Of a stretch of DNA of 5,614 bases, positions 1-5,614 are shown piece after piece. How positions within the stretch are numbered: the first letter of the stretch is position 1; each line of letters opens with the position of its first letter. Under the pieces are notes generated by a model. The model saw only the letters and a list, made by a program, of their open reading frames with translations, searched no databases and had not been told where the DNA came from. The stretch comes from an uncultured bacterium (GTDB lineage Bacteria; Bacillota_A; Clostridia; Oscillospirales; Oscillospiraceae), in the NCBI GenBank assembly GCA_945917385.1, contig CAMEHJ010000093.1, positions 1-5,614 of the forward strand, read 5' to 3'. The position numbers and the translations under genes were made by a program.

Positions 1-1761
1 GATGACGAACACCGTGCGGCCCTCCATGAGCTTATCCATGCCGCGCTGGACGATCGCCTCGGTGTGCGTGTCGATGGAGGAGGTCGCCTCGTCAAGTATC
101 ATGACGGGCGGGTCGGCGACAGCGGCGCGCGCGATGGAGATGAGCTGGCGCTGACCCTGGGAGAGATTGGCGCCGTTATTGGTCAGCATCGTGTCGTAGC
201 CGTCCGGCAGGCGGGAGATGAAGTCGTCCGCCCCCGAAAGCACCGCCGCAGCACGACATTCCTCATCCGTCGCGTCAAGGCGGCCGTAGCGGATATTATC
301 CATGACTGTGCCCGTAAACAGGTTCGTATCCTGCAGAACGATGCCCAGAGAGCGGCGCAGGTCGGACTTCTTTATCTTGTTGATATTGATGCCGTCGTAC
401 CTTATCTTGCCGTCCGCAATGTCGTAGAAGCGGTTTATCAGGTTGGTTATCGTGGTCTTGCCCGCGCCGGTCGCGCCGACGAAGGCGACCTTCTGGCCGG
501 GATTTGCGTACACGGACACGTCGTGCAGTACGGGTTTGCCCTCCTCGTACTCGAAGTCCACTTCGTTCAGCGTGACCTCGCCGCGAAGCGGGGTATAGGT
601 CAGGGTGCCGTCGCCGTGGGGGTGCTTCCATGCCCAGCGGCCGGTGCGCGTCTCGCTCTCGGTGACGGTGCCGTCCTCGGCAATATTCGCGTTCACAAGC
701 GTGACATAGCCCTCGTCCGTCTCCGGCTGCTCATCCATCAGCGTAAAGACGCGCAGCGCGCCCGCGCCCGCCATGGCAACGGCGTTTATCTGCTGGGACA
801 GGGTGTTGACGTTGCCGGTAAACTGCTTGGTCATATTGAGAAACGGCACGAGTATGCTGATGCCGAAGGCCTTGCCGGAGAAGCTGAGATTCGGTATGCC
901 CGCAAGAATGAACAGTCCTCCCGCGACGGCAAGGACGACATACATGATGTTGCCGATGTTGCCGATGACGGGGCCGAGAATGCTTGAAAAGGTGTTTGCT
1001 TTGCGCGCGTCCTCACAGAGAGCGTCGTTGAGCCGGTCAAAGTCCTCAATGCTCTGCTCTTCGTGTCCGAACACCTTGACCACCTTCTGCCCGGACATCA
1101 TCTCCTGAACGTAGCCCTCGACCGCGGCCATGGACTTCTGCTGTCTCACGAAGTATTTGGCGGAGCCGCCGCCGAATTTCGCCGTCGCCATGAACATACA
1201 CCATATGCCGACAAGCAGAATAAGCGTCATCCAGATGCTGAAGTACATCATTATGCAGAATACCACCGCGACGATGACCCCCGCCTGGATAAGCGCCGGG
1301 AGCGCCTGACTGATAAGCTGGCGCAAAGAGTCGATGTCGTTTGTGTAGAAGCTCATGATATCGCCGTGCTGGTGGGTATCGAAGTATTTCACGGGCAGAT
1401 TCTGCATACCGCCGAAGAGTCTGGTTCTGAGCTTGTCGAGAAAGCTCTGCGTCATGTACGCCATGAGCTGAGTGTACACAAGCTGGGATATAAGCGCGAG
1501 CACATACAGCACGATGAGCACCGTGATAAGCGGCACTATCTCCGCCTTTGCGGCCGCCCAGTCGCGGCTCACATACCACTTCTCGATGACCGCGATGACG
1601 TTCTGCGTAAACAGCGAGGGTATGGAGGATACGACCGAGGTAAAGAGAATACAGCACATCGTCAGCGGTGCGAGCACCGGGAAAAATTCAAACAGCATCC
1701 CTACAGCGCGCTTGAGTACGCCCATGTTCATTCCGGGGCGTTTTCCGTTCGGCTTATTCAT
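1..1761 (-). CDS. ABC exporter half-transporter, consensus-site subunit (3' end cut off by window)
   Basis: A fused membrane and ATPase half-transporter, expected to pair with the product of the preceding gene as a heterodimeric exporter. The visible 587 residues read without interruption. About six hydrophobic segments lie near residues 28-47, 75-100, 157-172, 173-192, 268-288 and 298-312. The ATPase domain has Walker A GATGAGKTT (429-437, Lys435), Q-loop Gln477, signature LSQGQ (533-537), and Walker B VMILDE with catalytic Glu558 followed by D-loop Asp564. The window ends at residue 587 (VFVI), directly before the expected H-loop His, so I estimate a few tens of residues are missing. Between membrane and ATPase domains (about 344-395) is an acidic linker insertion containing WAWKHPHGDG, which I recall from Clostridia homologues resembling the BmrD/YheH type. 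ATG1761 is chosen because GGGAGGTG lies 6 bases upstream. It overlaps the upstream gene by 8 bases. Substrate unknown; multidrug or peptide export is inference. Confidence 0.95.
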   Translation of the reverse strand, partial: MNKPNGKRPGMNMGVLKRAVGMLFEFFPVLAPLTMCCILFTSVVSSIPSLFTQNVIAVIEKWYVSRDWAAAKAEIVPLITVLIVLYVLALISQLVYTQLMAYMTQSFLDKLRTRLFGGMQNLPVKYFDTHQHGDIMSFYTNDIDSLRQLISQALPALIQAGVIVAVVFCIMMYFSIWMTLILLVGIWCMFMATAKFGGGSAKYFVRQQKSMAAVEGYVQEMMSGQKVVKVFGHEEQSIEDFDRLNDALCEDARKANTFSSILGPVIGNIGNIMYVVLAVAGGLFILAGIPNLSFSGKAFGISILVPFLNMTKQFTGNVNTLSQQINAVAMAGAGALRVFTLMDEQPETDEGYVTLVNANIAEDGTVTESETRTGRWAWKHPHGDGTLTYTPLRGEVTLNEVDFEYEEGKPVLHDVSVYANPGQKVAFVGATGAGKTTITNLINRFYDIADGKIRYDGININKIKKSDLRRSLGIVLQDTNLFTGTVMDNIRYGRLDATDEECRAAAVLSGADDFISRLPDGYDTMLTNNGANLSQGQRQLISIARAAVADPPVMILDEATSSIDTHTEAIVQRGMDKLMEGRTVFVI

Positions 1762-3493
1762 TCTCAACACCTCCCGTCTGCTCCTCGTAGATCTCTCTGT
1801 ACATATCACAGCGGCCGAGAAGCTCCTCATGCGTGCCCATGTCCGCGATGCCGCCGTTATCCATGACGATTATCATATCCGCGTCCATGACGGAGGCGAC
1901 GCGCTGGGCGATGATTATTTTCGTGGTTTCGGGTATAAACTCCTTAAAGCCCTCGCGTATAAGCGCGTCGGTGCGCATATCGACGGCGCTGGTGGAGTCG
2001 TCTAAAATAAGTATCTTGGGCTTTTTCAGCAGAGCGCGCGCAATGCACAGCCTCTGCTTCTGCCCGCCGGAGACGTTGGCGCCGCCCTGCTCGATATGGG
2101 TGTCGTACCCGTCGGGCATACGCTGTATAAATTCGTCCGCCTGCGCAAGTCTGCACGCCTCGGCTATCTCCCCGTCGCTCGCGTCGGGGTTGCCCCAGCG
2201 GAGATTGTCCTTTATGCTGCCGGAAAACAGCACGTTTTTCTGCAATACAACGGAAACCGCGTCGCGCAGCGCACCGATATCGTAGTCTCTGACGTCAACG
2301 CCGCCCACCTTAACGCTGCCGTCCGTCACGTCATACAGGCGCGGGATGAGCTGTATGAGCGTTGACTTGGACGAGCCGGTCCCGCCGAGGATGCCGACGG
2401 TCATGCCGGAGTCTATGTGCAGGTCGATATCGTACAGCGCGTACTTATGCGCTTTCTTCGAGTATTTGAACGACACGTCGGTAAAGTCGATGGAGCCGTC
2501 CTTTATCTCGTAAACCGGGTGTTCGGGATTATTCAGCGTCGTCTCCTCGTCGAGCACCTCCACAACGCGCCTTGCGGCCTCGGCAGACATTGTGAGCATG
2601 ACATATATCATGGATATCATCATCAGCGACATGAGGATCTGCACGCCGTAGGTCAGCATTGCCGACATCTGGCCCACGTCGATAAGCGTGCCGCCGCTCG
2701 TAACGACCATCTTCGAGCCGACGAGCATGACAAACACCATGTTGAAGTAGATACATATCTGCATCATGGGGCTGTTGAGCGCGACAATGCGCTCGGCCTT
2801 CGTAAAGTCTCTGCGTATATTGTCGGACGCCGCGGCAAACTTTTTCTTCTCGTATTCCTCTCTGGCAAAGCCCTTTACAACGCGCATCGCGCGCACATTC
2901 TCCTCGACGGATTCATTGAGTTTGTCGTACTTCTTGAACACCGCGCGGAAAGCCGGCAGTGCGTGCTTTGCGATCATCAGAAGTCCGAAGATCAGAAACG
3001 GCACAATGATGACAAAGGTCAACGCAAGCCTGCCGCCCATGATAAACGCCATGGTGATTGAAAACAGGAACATCAGCGGCGCTCTCACGGCAATGCGGAT
3101 ACACATCATAAACGCCATCTGGATATTGTTGATGTCCGTCGTCATTCTCGTGACGAGCGAGGCGGCGGAAAACTTGTCTATATTCTCAAACGCGAAGCCC
3201 TGAACACGGGTGAAGACATCGTGTCTCAGATTTTTTGCAAAGCCCGTCGCGGCTCTTGAGCCGAAAACCGCGCCCGCGGCGCCGCAGCCGAGAGACAGCA
3301 TCGCCATCAAAAGCAGAATGAGTCCGGTCTTTCCGACCATGCTCATCTGAACGCCCGCCTTGATGCCGTTTACGAGGTCTGCCGTGTAAAACGGGATGAG
3401 GACTTCAAAAAATACCTCAAACACCATCGCAAAAAGCGTCAGCAGCGTGGGAGTCTTATATTCTCTCAAACTCCCAAAAAGCTTTTTTATCAC
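1754..3493 (-). CDS. ABC exporter half-transporter, degenerate-site subunit
   Basis: A complete 579-residue half-transporter, normal length for the family (compare BmrC, LmrC and TM287). Hydrophobic segments lie near residues 14-38, 55-76, 129-153, 155-177, 243-263 and 280-302. The ATPase domain begins near 333: Walker A GGTGSSKST (370-378, Lys376), Q-loop Gln418, canonical signature VSGGQ (474-478), Walker B ILILDD (494-499). Position 499, normally the catalytic Glu, is Asp, and the H-loop position (IIIAQR) is Gln530 instead of His. These changes mark the degenerate subunit of a heterodimeric exporter, while its intact signature would complete the working site of the partner encoded next. 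The start is GTG3493, with AAGGGGGAG 8 bases upstream. That GTG overlaps the stop of the MarR gene (GTGA). The protein acts in the cytoplasmic membrane. The exported compound cannot be read from sequence; the MarR context favours drug or toxic-compound efflux (inference). Confidence 0.96.
   Translation of the reverse strand: MIKKLFGSLREYKTPTLLTLFAMVFEVFFEVLIPFYTADLVNGIKAGVQMSMVGKTGLILLLMAMLSLGCGAAGAVFGSRAATGFAKNLRHDVFTRVQGFAFENIDKFSAASLVTRMTTDINNIQMAFMMCIRIAVRAPLMFLFSITMAFIMGGRLALTFVIIVPFLIFGLLMIAKHALPAFRAVFKKYDKLNESVEENVRAMRVVKGFAREEYEKKKFAAASDNIRRDFTKAERIVALNSPMMQICIYFNMVFVMLVGSKMVVTSGGTLIDVGQMSAMLTYGVQILMSLMMISMIYVMLTMSAEAARRVVEVLDEETTLNNPEHPVYEIKDGSIDFTDVSFKYSKKAHKYALYDIDLHIDSGMTVGILGGTGSSKSTLIQLIPRLYDVTDGSVKVGGVDVRDYDIGALRDAVSVVLQKNVLFSGSIKDNLRWGNPDASDGEIAEACRLAQADEFIQRMPDGYDTHIEQGGANVSGGQKQRLCIARALLKKPKILILDDSTSAVDMRTDALIREGFKEFIPETTKIIIAQRVASVMDADMIIVMDNGGIADMGTHEELLGRCDMYREIYEEQTGGVENE
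1768..1775 (-). promoter_or_regulatory. Ribosome binding site of second ABC gene
   Basis: GGGAGGTG on the minus strand, 6 bases before ATG1761. It lies inside the last codons of the upstream ABC gene. The strong match fixes the start and suggests that translation of the two subunits is coupled, which would suit equal production of a heterodimer. Confidence 0.8.
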
Positions 3494-3951
3494 TCTCTGT
3501 TCTCCCCCTTTATCATATCAACATTCACAAGAATCTTTTCAAGCAGCCGTTCCAGCGCCGAAATCTCCTCCTCCGTCAATCCGTCTAAAATCCGCTGCGC
3601 GGCGTAATCCTCCGCGGCGCTGACCTCGGAGCAGAGCGCCTTTGCCCGCGCGGTTGACAAAATGCACTTATGCCTTCTGTCGCCCTCGCTTTTTCTGCAC
3701 TCGATATAGCCCTTTCTCTCAAGCCTTTTGATTATCTCGGTCATCGTCGGGTGCGTCACATGGCTTACATTCTCAAGGTCGCGCTGATATAGCTCACCCG
3801 CGCCCTCCTCCTCATGCCGCCGCAGCTCGCGCAGAATACTGAACTGAACGCCGGTCACATCGTGCTCGCGCAGTCTGTCGTCCATGGTGGTTTTGAAGCA
3901 CCTGGCGATCACCGCAAAGCGCAGTCCGAGCGGCATTTCATTCTTCTTCAA
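3490..3951 (-). CDS. MarR-family winged-helix transcriptional regulator
   Basis: A 153-residue regulator, the usual MarR length, expected to bind palindromic DNA as a dimer and release on ligand binding. In numbering from TTG3951, the N-terminal helix includes PLGLRFAVIARCFKTTMD (7-24), then VTGVQFSILREL (32-43). The helix-turn-helix spans about 52-81, with recognition-helix region VTHPTMTEIIKRLERKGYI. The wing carries the family-typical SEGDRRHKCIL (88-98). C-terminal dimerisation helices fill about 101-153. TTG3951 is preferred because GGGTGAT, complementary to the 16S rRNA tail, ends 3 bases before it. ATG3936 (148 residues) is the main alternative. A longer frame back to TTG4014 has no ribosome site. 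As first gene of the operon it most likely autorepresses itself and the two ABC genes. It may also affect the divergent gene, because the two promoters interlock. The inducer is unknown. Confidence 0.93.
   Translation of the reverse strand: MKKNEMPLGLRFAVIARCFKTTMDDRLREHDVTGVQFSILRELRRHEEEGAGELYQRDLENVSHVTHPTMTEIIKRLERKGYIECRKSEGDRRHKCILSTARAKALCSEVSAAEDYAAQRILDGLTEEEISALERLLEKILVNVDMIKGENRE
3502..3510 (-). promoter_or_regulatory. Ribosome binding site of first ABC gene
   Basis: AAGGGGGAG on the minus strand, 8 bases before the GTG start at 3493 and within the end of the MarR gene. It supports the GTG rather than a later Met codon as the start of the ABC protein. Confidence 0.75.
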
Positions 3952-3954
3952 TTC

Positions 3955-3961
3955 ATCACCC
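3955..3961 (-). promoter_or_regulatory. Ribosome binding site deciding the MarR start
   Basis: GGGTGAT on the minus strand matches the GGTGAT part of the extended Shine-Dalgarno sequence. Three bases separate it from TTG3951. The alternative ATG3936 has only a weak AAGAAG upstream. Confidence 0.5.
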
Positions 3962-3971
3962 GCTTTATTAG

Positions 3972-4048
3972 GTAGTGTGCTACATATTTTATTCGTACTT
4001 TGTGAACAATTCAAGACGCGGCGCCGACAAAAATACGTCGTACACTAC
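3972..4048. promoter_or_regulatory. Separated inverted pair in marR leader, possible operator half-sites or leader stem
   Basis: GTAGTGTGC at 3972-3980 and GTACACTAC at 4040-4048 are inverted copies matching at 8 of 9 positions, 59 bases apart. The first copy also sits in a small palindrome, GTAGTGTGCTAC (3972-3983). The right copy lies just downstream of the predicted leftward transcription start and the left copy just before the MarR ribosome site. They could be two MarR binding sites or a long-range stem in the leader RNA. Function is inferred only. Confidence 0.35.
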
Positions 4049-4056
4049 TTATTTAT

Positions 4057-4072
4057 TTGTTCATTATAACAA
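4057..4072. promoter_or_regulatory. Candidate MarR operator over the leftward -10
   Basis: An inverted repeat TTGTT-N6-AACAA, 16 bases in all, covers the leftward TATAAT. Size and placement suit an operator through which MarR would block its own promoter. The 5-base arms are short, so chance occurrence in AT-rich DNA is possible. Confidence 0.4.
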
Positions 4073-4091
4073 GGTTGACATCCTCCGACAA
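4063..4091 (-). promoter_or_regulatory. Promoter for the marR-ABC-ABC operon
   Basis: On the minus strand, -35 TTGTCG (4086-4091) and a perfect -10 TATAAT (4063-4068) are separated by 17 bases. Transcription would start near 4056, leaving a leader of about 105 bases before TTG3951. No other promoter is evident between the three genes, which overlap. Confidence 0.7.
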
Positions 4092-4103
4092 GTCTGCTAA
4101 TAC
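4075..4103 (+). promoter_or_regulatory. Promoter for the TIM barrel-Nudix gene
   Basis: A perfect -35 TTGACA (4075-4080), 17 bases, then a weaker -10 TAATAC (4098-4103) preceded by TGC, which gives an extended -10 (TGn). Start is expected near 4110. The box overlaps the leftward promoter over 4075-4091, so polymerase probably cannot occupy both at once. Confidence 0.65.
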
Positions 4104-4117
4104 TAAATAAAGCATTT

Positions 4118-4131
4118 TGCCGCCTGCGGCA
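4118..4131 (+). promoter_or_regulatory. GC hairpin in the leader of the TIM barrel-Nudix gene
   Basis: TGCCGC-CT-GCGGCA forms a 6-base perfect inverted repeat (or a 5-base stem with a CCTG loop). It lies between the predicted transcription start (about 4110) and the ribosome site (4136). It could protect the transcript's 5' end, tune translation or be a protein site. There is no T-run, so it is not an attenuator of the usual type. Confidence 0.4.
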
Positions 4132-4135
4132 GATT

Positions 4136-4142
4136 GGAGGAG
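4136..4142 (+). promoter_or_regulatory. Ribosome binding site deciding the TIM barrel-Nudix start
   Basis: GGAGGAG with its GGAGG core 5 bases before ATG4146. An in-frame TTG at 4134 overlaps this site and therefore cannot be the start. Confidence 0.85.
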
Positions 4143-4145
4143 CGT

Positions 4146-5423
4146 ATGGATTTTGGCGCACCCACACTTATAGAATTGATGGACACGGAGGAATGTGCAA
4201 AGCTCTGCGGAAAGCTCGGTCTGCAATTTATTGAGCTTAATATGAGCTTTCCTCAGTACCAGCTCTCGCGCATCGACATTGAGAGACTTCGCGATATCAA
4301 AGAGCGGTACGGAATTTATTACACGATACACATTGATGAGAGCCTTGACCCGTGCAGCGTAAACCCCGATATCGCCCGAGTCTACACCGAAAATATGCTC
4401 GGCACAATCGAGCTTGCGAAGGAGCTTTCCATCCCGGTACTGAATATGCATTTGCTCCGCGGGGTGTATGTCACGCTCCCGGGGCGCAGAACCTATGTTT
4501 ACGCCGAGAATTACGACTACTATTCCTCGCGACTTATCGAGTTTCGCGACGCGGTGACGGCGGCGGTCGGTGACAGCGGAATAAAGGTCTGCATCGAGAA
4601 TACCGACGGCTTCAATCTGCCGTTTCTGAAAAACGCGGTGGAGCTGCTGCTTGAAAGCGAAGTATTCATGCTCACGCTCGACGTCGGCCATGACCATGCA
4701 ATAAATAATATCGACCTCCCGCTCATCCTCTCGCATAAGGACAGGCTCCGCCATATGCATATGCATGACGCCGTCGGCACAAGCGTGCATCTCGCCCTCG
4801 GTGACGGGGAGCTTGACAAAGAGCGCTTTCTCTCCCTCGCGGAGGAGTGCTCCTGCCGCGTGGTGCTTGAGACAAAGACGCTTGAGGCACTCAAAACCTC
4901 GAGCCGGTGGATTGCGTATTGGGAGAACCGCCGCGTGAACCCCGACGAGCTTTGGGACGTTTACACGCCCGAGCGCGTAAAGACCGGCCGTGTCCACCGG
5001 CGGGGCGAGCTTCTGCAGGGCGACGACTGCCATCTGTGCGTTCATGTCTGGATAAGAAACAGCCGGGGCGAATTTCTGCTCACGAAGCGCGCCGAGCATA
5101 AGGGCTTCGGCGGAATGTGGGAAGCGCCCGGCGGCTGTGCCGTTGCGGGGGAGGACAGTCTCACCTCGGCTATGCGCGAGATAAGCGAGGAGACGGGGCT
5201 GACGCTGCGTGCGGAGAACGGGCGCGTATTCGGCAGTTATGACGGCCGCCACTTTTTCTGTGACATCTGGCTTTTTGAGCAGGACTTTGACCTATCTCTT
5301 GCAAAGCTCCAGGAAGGCGAGACGACAGACATCATGTTCGCCTCCCCCGACACGGTGCGCGCTCTCTGTGATGAGGACAAATTCGTCCCCATCCCGTATA
5401 TTGACGAGATCCTCTCTGTGTAA
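4146..5423 (+). CDS. Fusion of xylose-isomerase-like TIM barrel with Nudix hydrolase
   Basis: A 425-residue, probably cytosolic protein with two enzyme domains in one frame. Residues 1 to about 262 resemble the sugar phosphate isomerase/epimerase superfamily (AP endonuclease 2 fold). It opens FGAPTLIEL, and candidate metal ligands fall on successive strands: Glu151 (CIEN), Asp179 and His182 (LDVGH), His205/His207 (HMHMHD) and Glu242 (LETK). Residues from about 268 to 425 are a Nudix domain of the Idi/YfcD-like type. It starts ELWDVYTPERVKTGRVHRRG, then HLCVHVWIRNSRGEFLL, and has a perfect Nudix box from Gly330: Glu336, Arg344, Glu345, Glu348, Glu349, Gly351, Leu352. Both active sites look intact. 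The barrel domain family I recall is normally free-standing at about 260 residues, and ELWDVY normally lies at a Nudix N-terminus, so the join is near 263-268. The gene has its own promoter, divergent from the marR operon. Substrates are unknown; Nudix enzymes cleave nucleoside diphosphate-linked or similar compounds, and the barrel may act on a sugar or sugar phosphate. Confidence 0.93.
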   Translation: MDFGAPTLIELMDTEECAKLCGKLGLQFIELNMSFPQYQLSRIDIERLRDIKERYGIYYTIHIDESLDPCSVNPDIARVYTENMLGTIELAKELSIPVLNMHLLRGVYVTLPGRRTYVYAENYDYYSSRLIEFRDAVTAAVGDSGIKVCIENTDGFNLPFLKNAVELLLESEVFMLTLDVGHDHAINNIDLPLILSHKDRLRHMHMHDAVGTSVHLALGDGELDKERFLSLAEECSCRVVLETKTLEALKTSSRWIAYWENRRVNPDELWDVYTPERVKTGRVHRRGELLQGDDCHLCVHVWIRNSRGEFLLTKRAEHKGFGGMWEAPGGCAVAGEDSLTSAMREISEETGLTLRAENGRVFGSYDGRHFFCDIWLFEQDFDLSLAKLQEGETTDIMFASPDTVRALCDEDKFVPIPYIDEILSV

Positions 5424-5428
5424 TATAA

Positions 5429-5456
5429 AAAGGAACGGCATGCAGACCGTCCCTTT
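5429..5456 (+). terminator. Possible terminator hairpin after the fusion gene
   Basis: AAAGGAACGG and CCGTCCCTTT form a 10-base stem with one A-C mismatch and an 8-base loop, starting 5 bases after the stop codon. The stem's right arm ends in only three T and no longer T-run follows. It is therefore a weak intrinsic terminator at best, perhaps helped by the repeat hairpins just downstream. Confidence 0.45.
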
Positions 5457-5463
5457 GCGTCTT

Positions 5464-5614
5464 GCCCTCTCAGTCAGCTTCGCTGACCATTCTCCCAAAG
5501 GGAGAGCCAAGAGGGCTATCCGATTTGTTTCAGAAAGCCGGTTTCCGACATGGTAACATCATGGCTCCCTTGTGTAAAGGGAGCTGTCTCGGCTTAGAGC
5601 CGAGACTGAGGGAT
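5464..5614. repeat. Hairpin-rich dispersed repeat, two inverted half units (may run past the edge)
   Basis: The left unit (5464-5516) has an outer stem GCCCTCT/AGAGGGC enclosing two perfect hairpins: GTCAGC-TTC-GCTGAC (5473-5487) and TCTCCC-AAA-GGGAGA (5491-5505). The right unit is a diverged inverted copy: GCTCCCTT-GTGTA-AAGGGAGC (5564-5584), then a 9-base stem GTCTCGGCT-TAG-AGCCGAGAC (5586-5606), ending TGAGGGAT. The ends therefore mirror each other: CCCTCTCAGTC on the left, GACTGAGGG on the right. The 47 bases between the units (5517-5563) show no structure I recognise. There is no reading frame of merit. It resembles MITE/BIME-type repeats that I recall as frequent in gut Clostridia (from memory, not searched). 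It could also end transcription of the gene to the left. Confidence 0.75.

Noticed and set aside
64..987. A 307-residue open frame on the plus strand
   Set aside because: It lies antisense to the ABC ATPase and linker, whose Walker A, signature and Walker B motifs all read correctly on the minus strand. The same applies to the plus frame at 1063-1866.
3952..4014. N-terminal extension of MarR back to TTG4014
   Set aside because: There is no ribosome site before it, the added residues are unlike MarR starts, and the segment is leader carrying a possible operator.
4930..4955. Frameshift or readthrough artefact making the barrel-Nudix fusion
   Set aside because: The frame is continuous across the join, with coherent residues on both sides and no stop or start signal between. 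Only raw reads could test this further.
4053..5252. A 399-residue open frame on the minus strand opposite the TIM barrel-Nudix gene
   Set aside because: The plus strand shows two recognisable domains with intact motifs, a strong ribosome site and a promoter. The opposite frame shows no domain I recognise and arises from GC-rich codon bias.
5464..5516. tRNA-like or small RNA gene suggested by the closed stem with two hairpins
   Set aside because: No anticodon arm, T-loop consensus or CCA end, and an inverted diverged copy lies alongside, so a dispersed repeat explains it better.
5440..5556. Small reading frame from the ATG at 5440 on the plus strand
   Set aside because: No ribosome site at proper spacing, and it runs through the hairpin repeat; its translation is a product of the repeat.
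5464..5614. CRISPR array
   Set aside because: Only two units, in opposite orientation and diverged, with no regular spacers.

Overview
The window looks like chromosome from a Gram-positive gut-type Clostridia, probably the Oscillospiraceae/Ruminococcaceae side. The basis is strong GGAGG-type ribosome sites, moderately GC-rich genes around an AT-rich promoter region, a MarR plus two half-transporter operon typical of Firmicutes, and a hairpin-rich repeat at the right end of a kind I recall from gut Clostridia genomes. Placement is by resemblance only; no marker gene is present.

Left two thirds (1-3951, minus strand): a tightly packed three-gene operon read right to left. It starts with a MarR-family regulator (3490-3951), followed by a type IV ABC exporter half-transporter (1754-3493) and a second half-transporter (1-1761) that runs off the left edge just before its H-loop. 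The genes overlap by 4 and 8 bases, so they are probably translationally coupled. The two ABC proteins form an asymmetric pair. The first has Asp in place of the catalytic Glu and Gln in place of the H-loop His. The second has the normal Walker B Glu but an altered signature (LSQGQ). That is the arrangement of heterodimeric exporters with one degenerate and one working ATP site. The regulator probably represses its own operon and responds to a compound that the pump exports.

Middle (3952-4145): a divergent control region with two interlocked promoters. The leftward one serves marR-abc-abc and the rightward one serves the gene on the right; they share 4075-4091. Candidate operators are TTGTT-N6-AACAA over the leftward -10, and a separated inverted pair, GTAGTGTGC/GTACACTAC, in the leader. 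A small GC hairpin sits in the rightward leader.

Right (4146-5423, plus strand): one 425-residue gene that joins an apparently complete xylose-isomerase-like TIM barrel (sugar phosphate isomerase/epimerase superfamily, metal ligands present) to an apparently complete Nudix hydrolase domain with a perfect Nudix box. This two-enzyme fusion is the least ordinary thing in the window.

Right end (5424-5614): noncoding. A mismatched hairpin just after the stop codon is followed by a roughly 150-base element made of two inverted, hairpin-rich half units, probably a dispersed MITE/BIME-like repeat. I found no CRISPR array, transposase, tRNA or rRNA.
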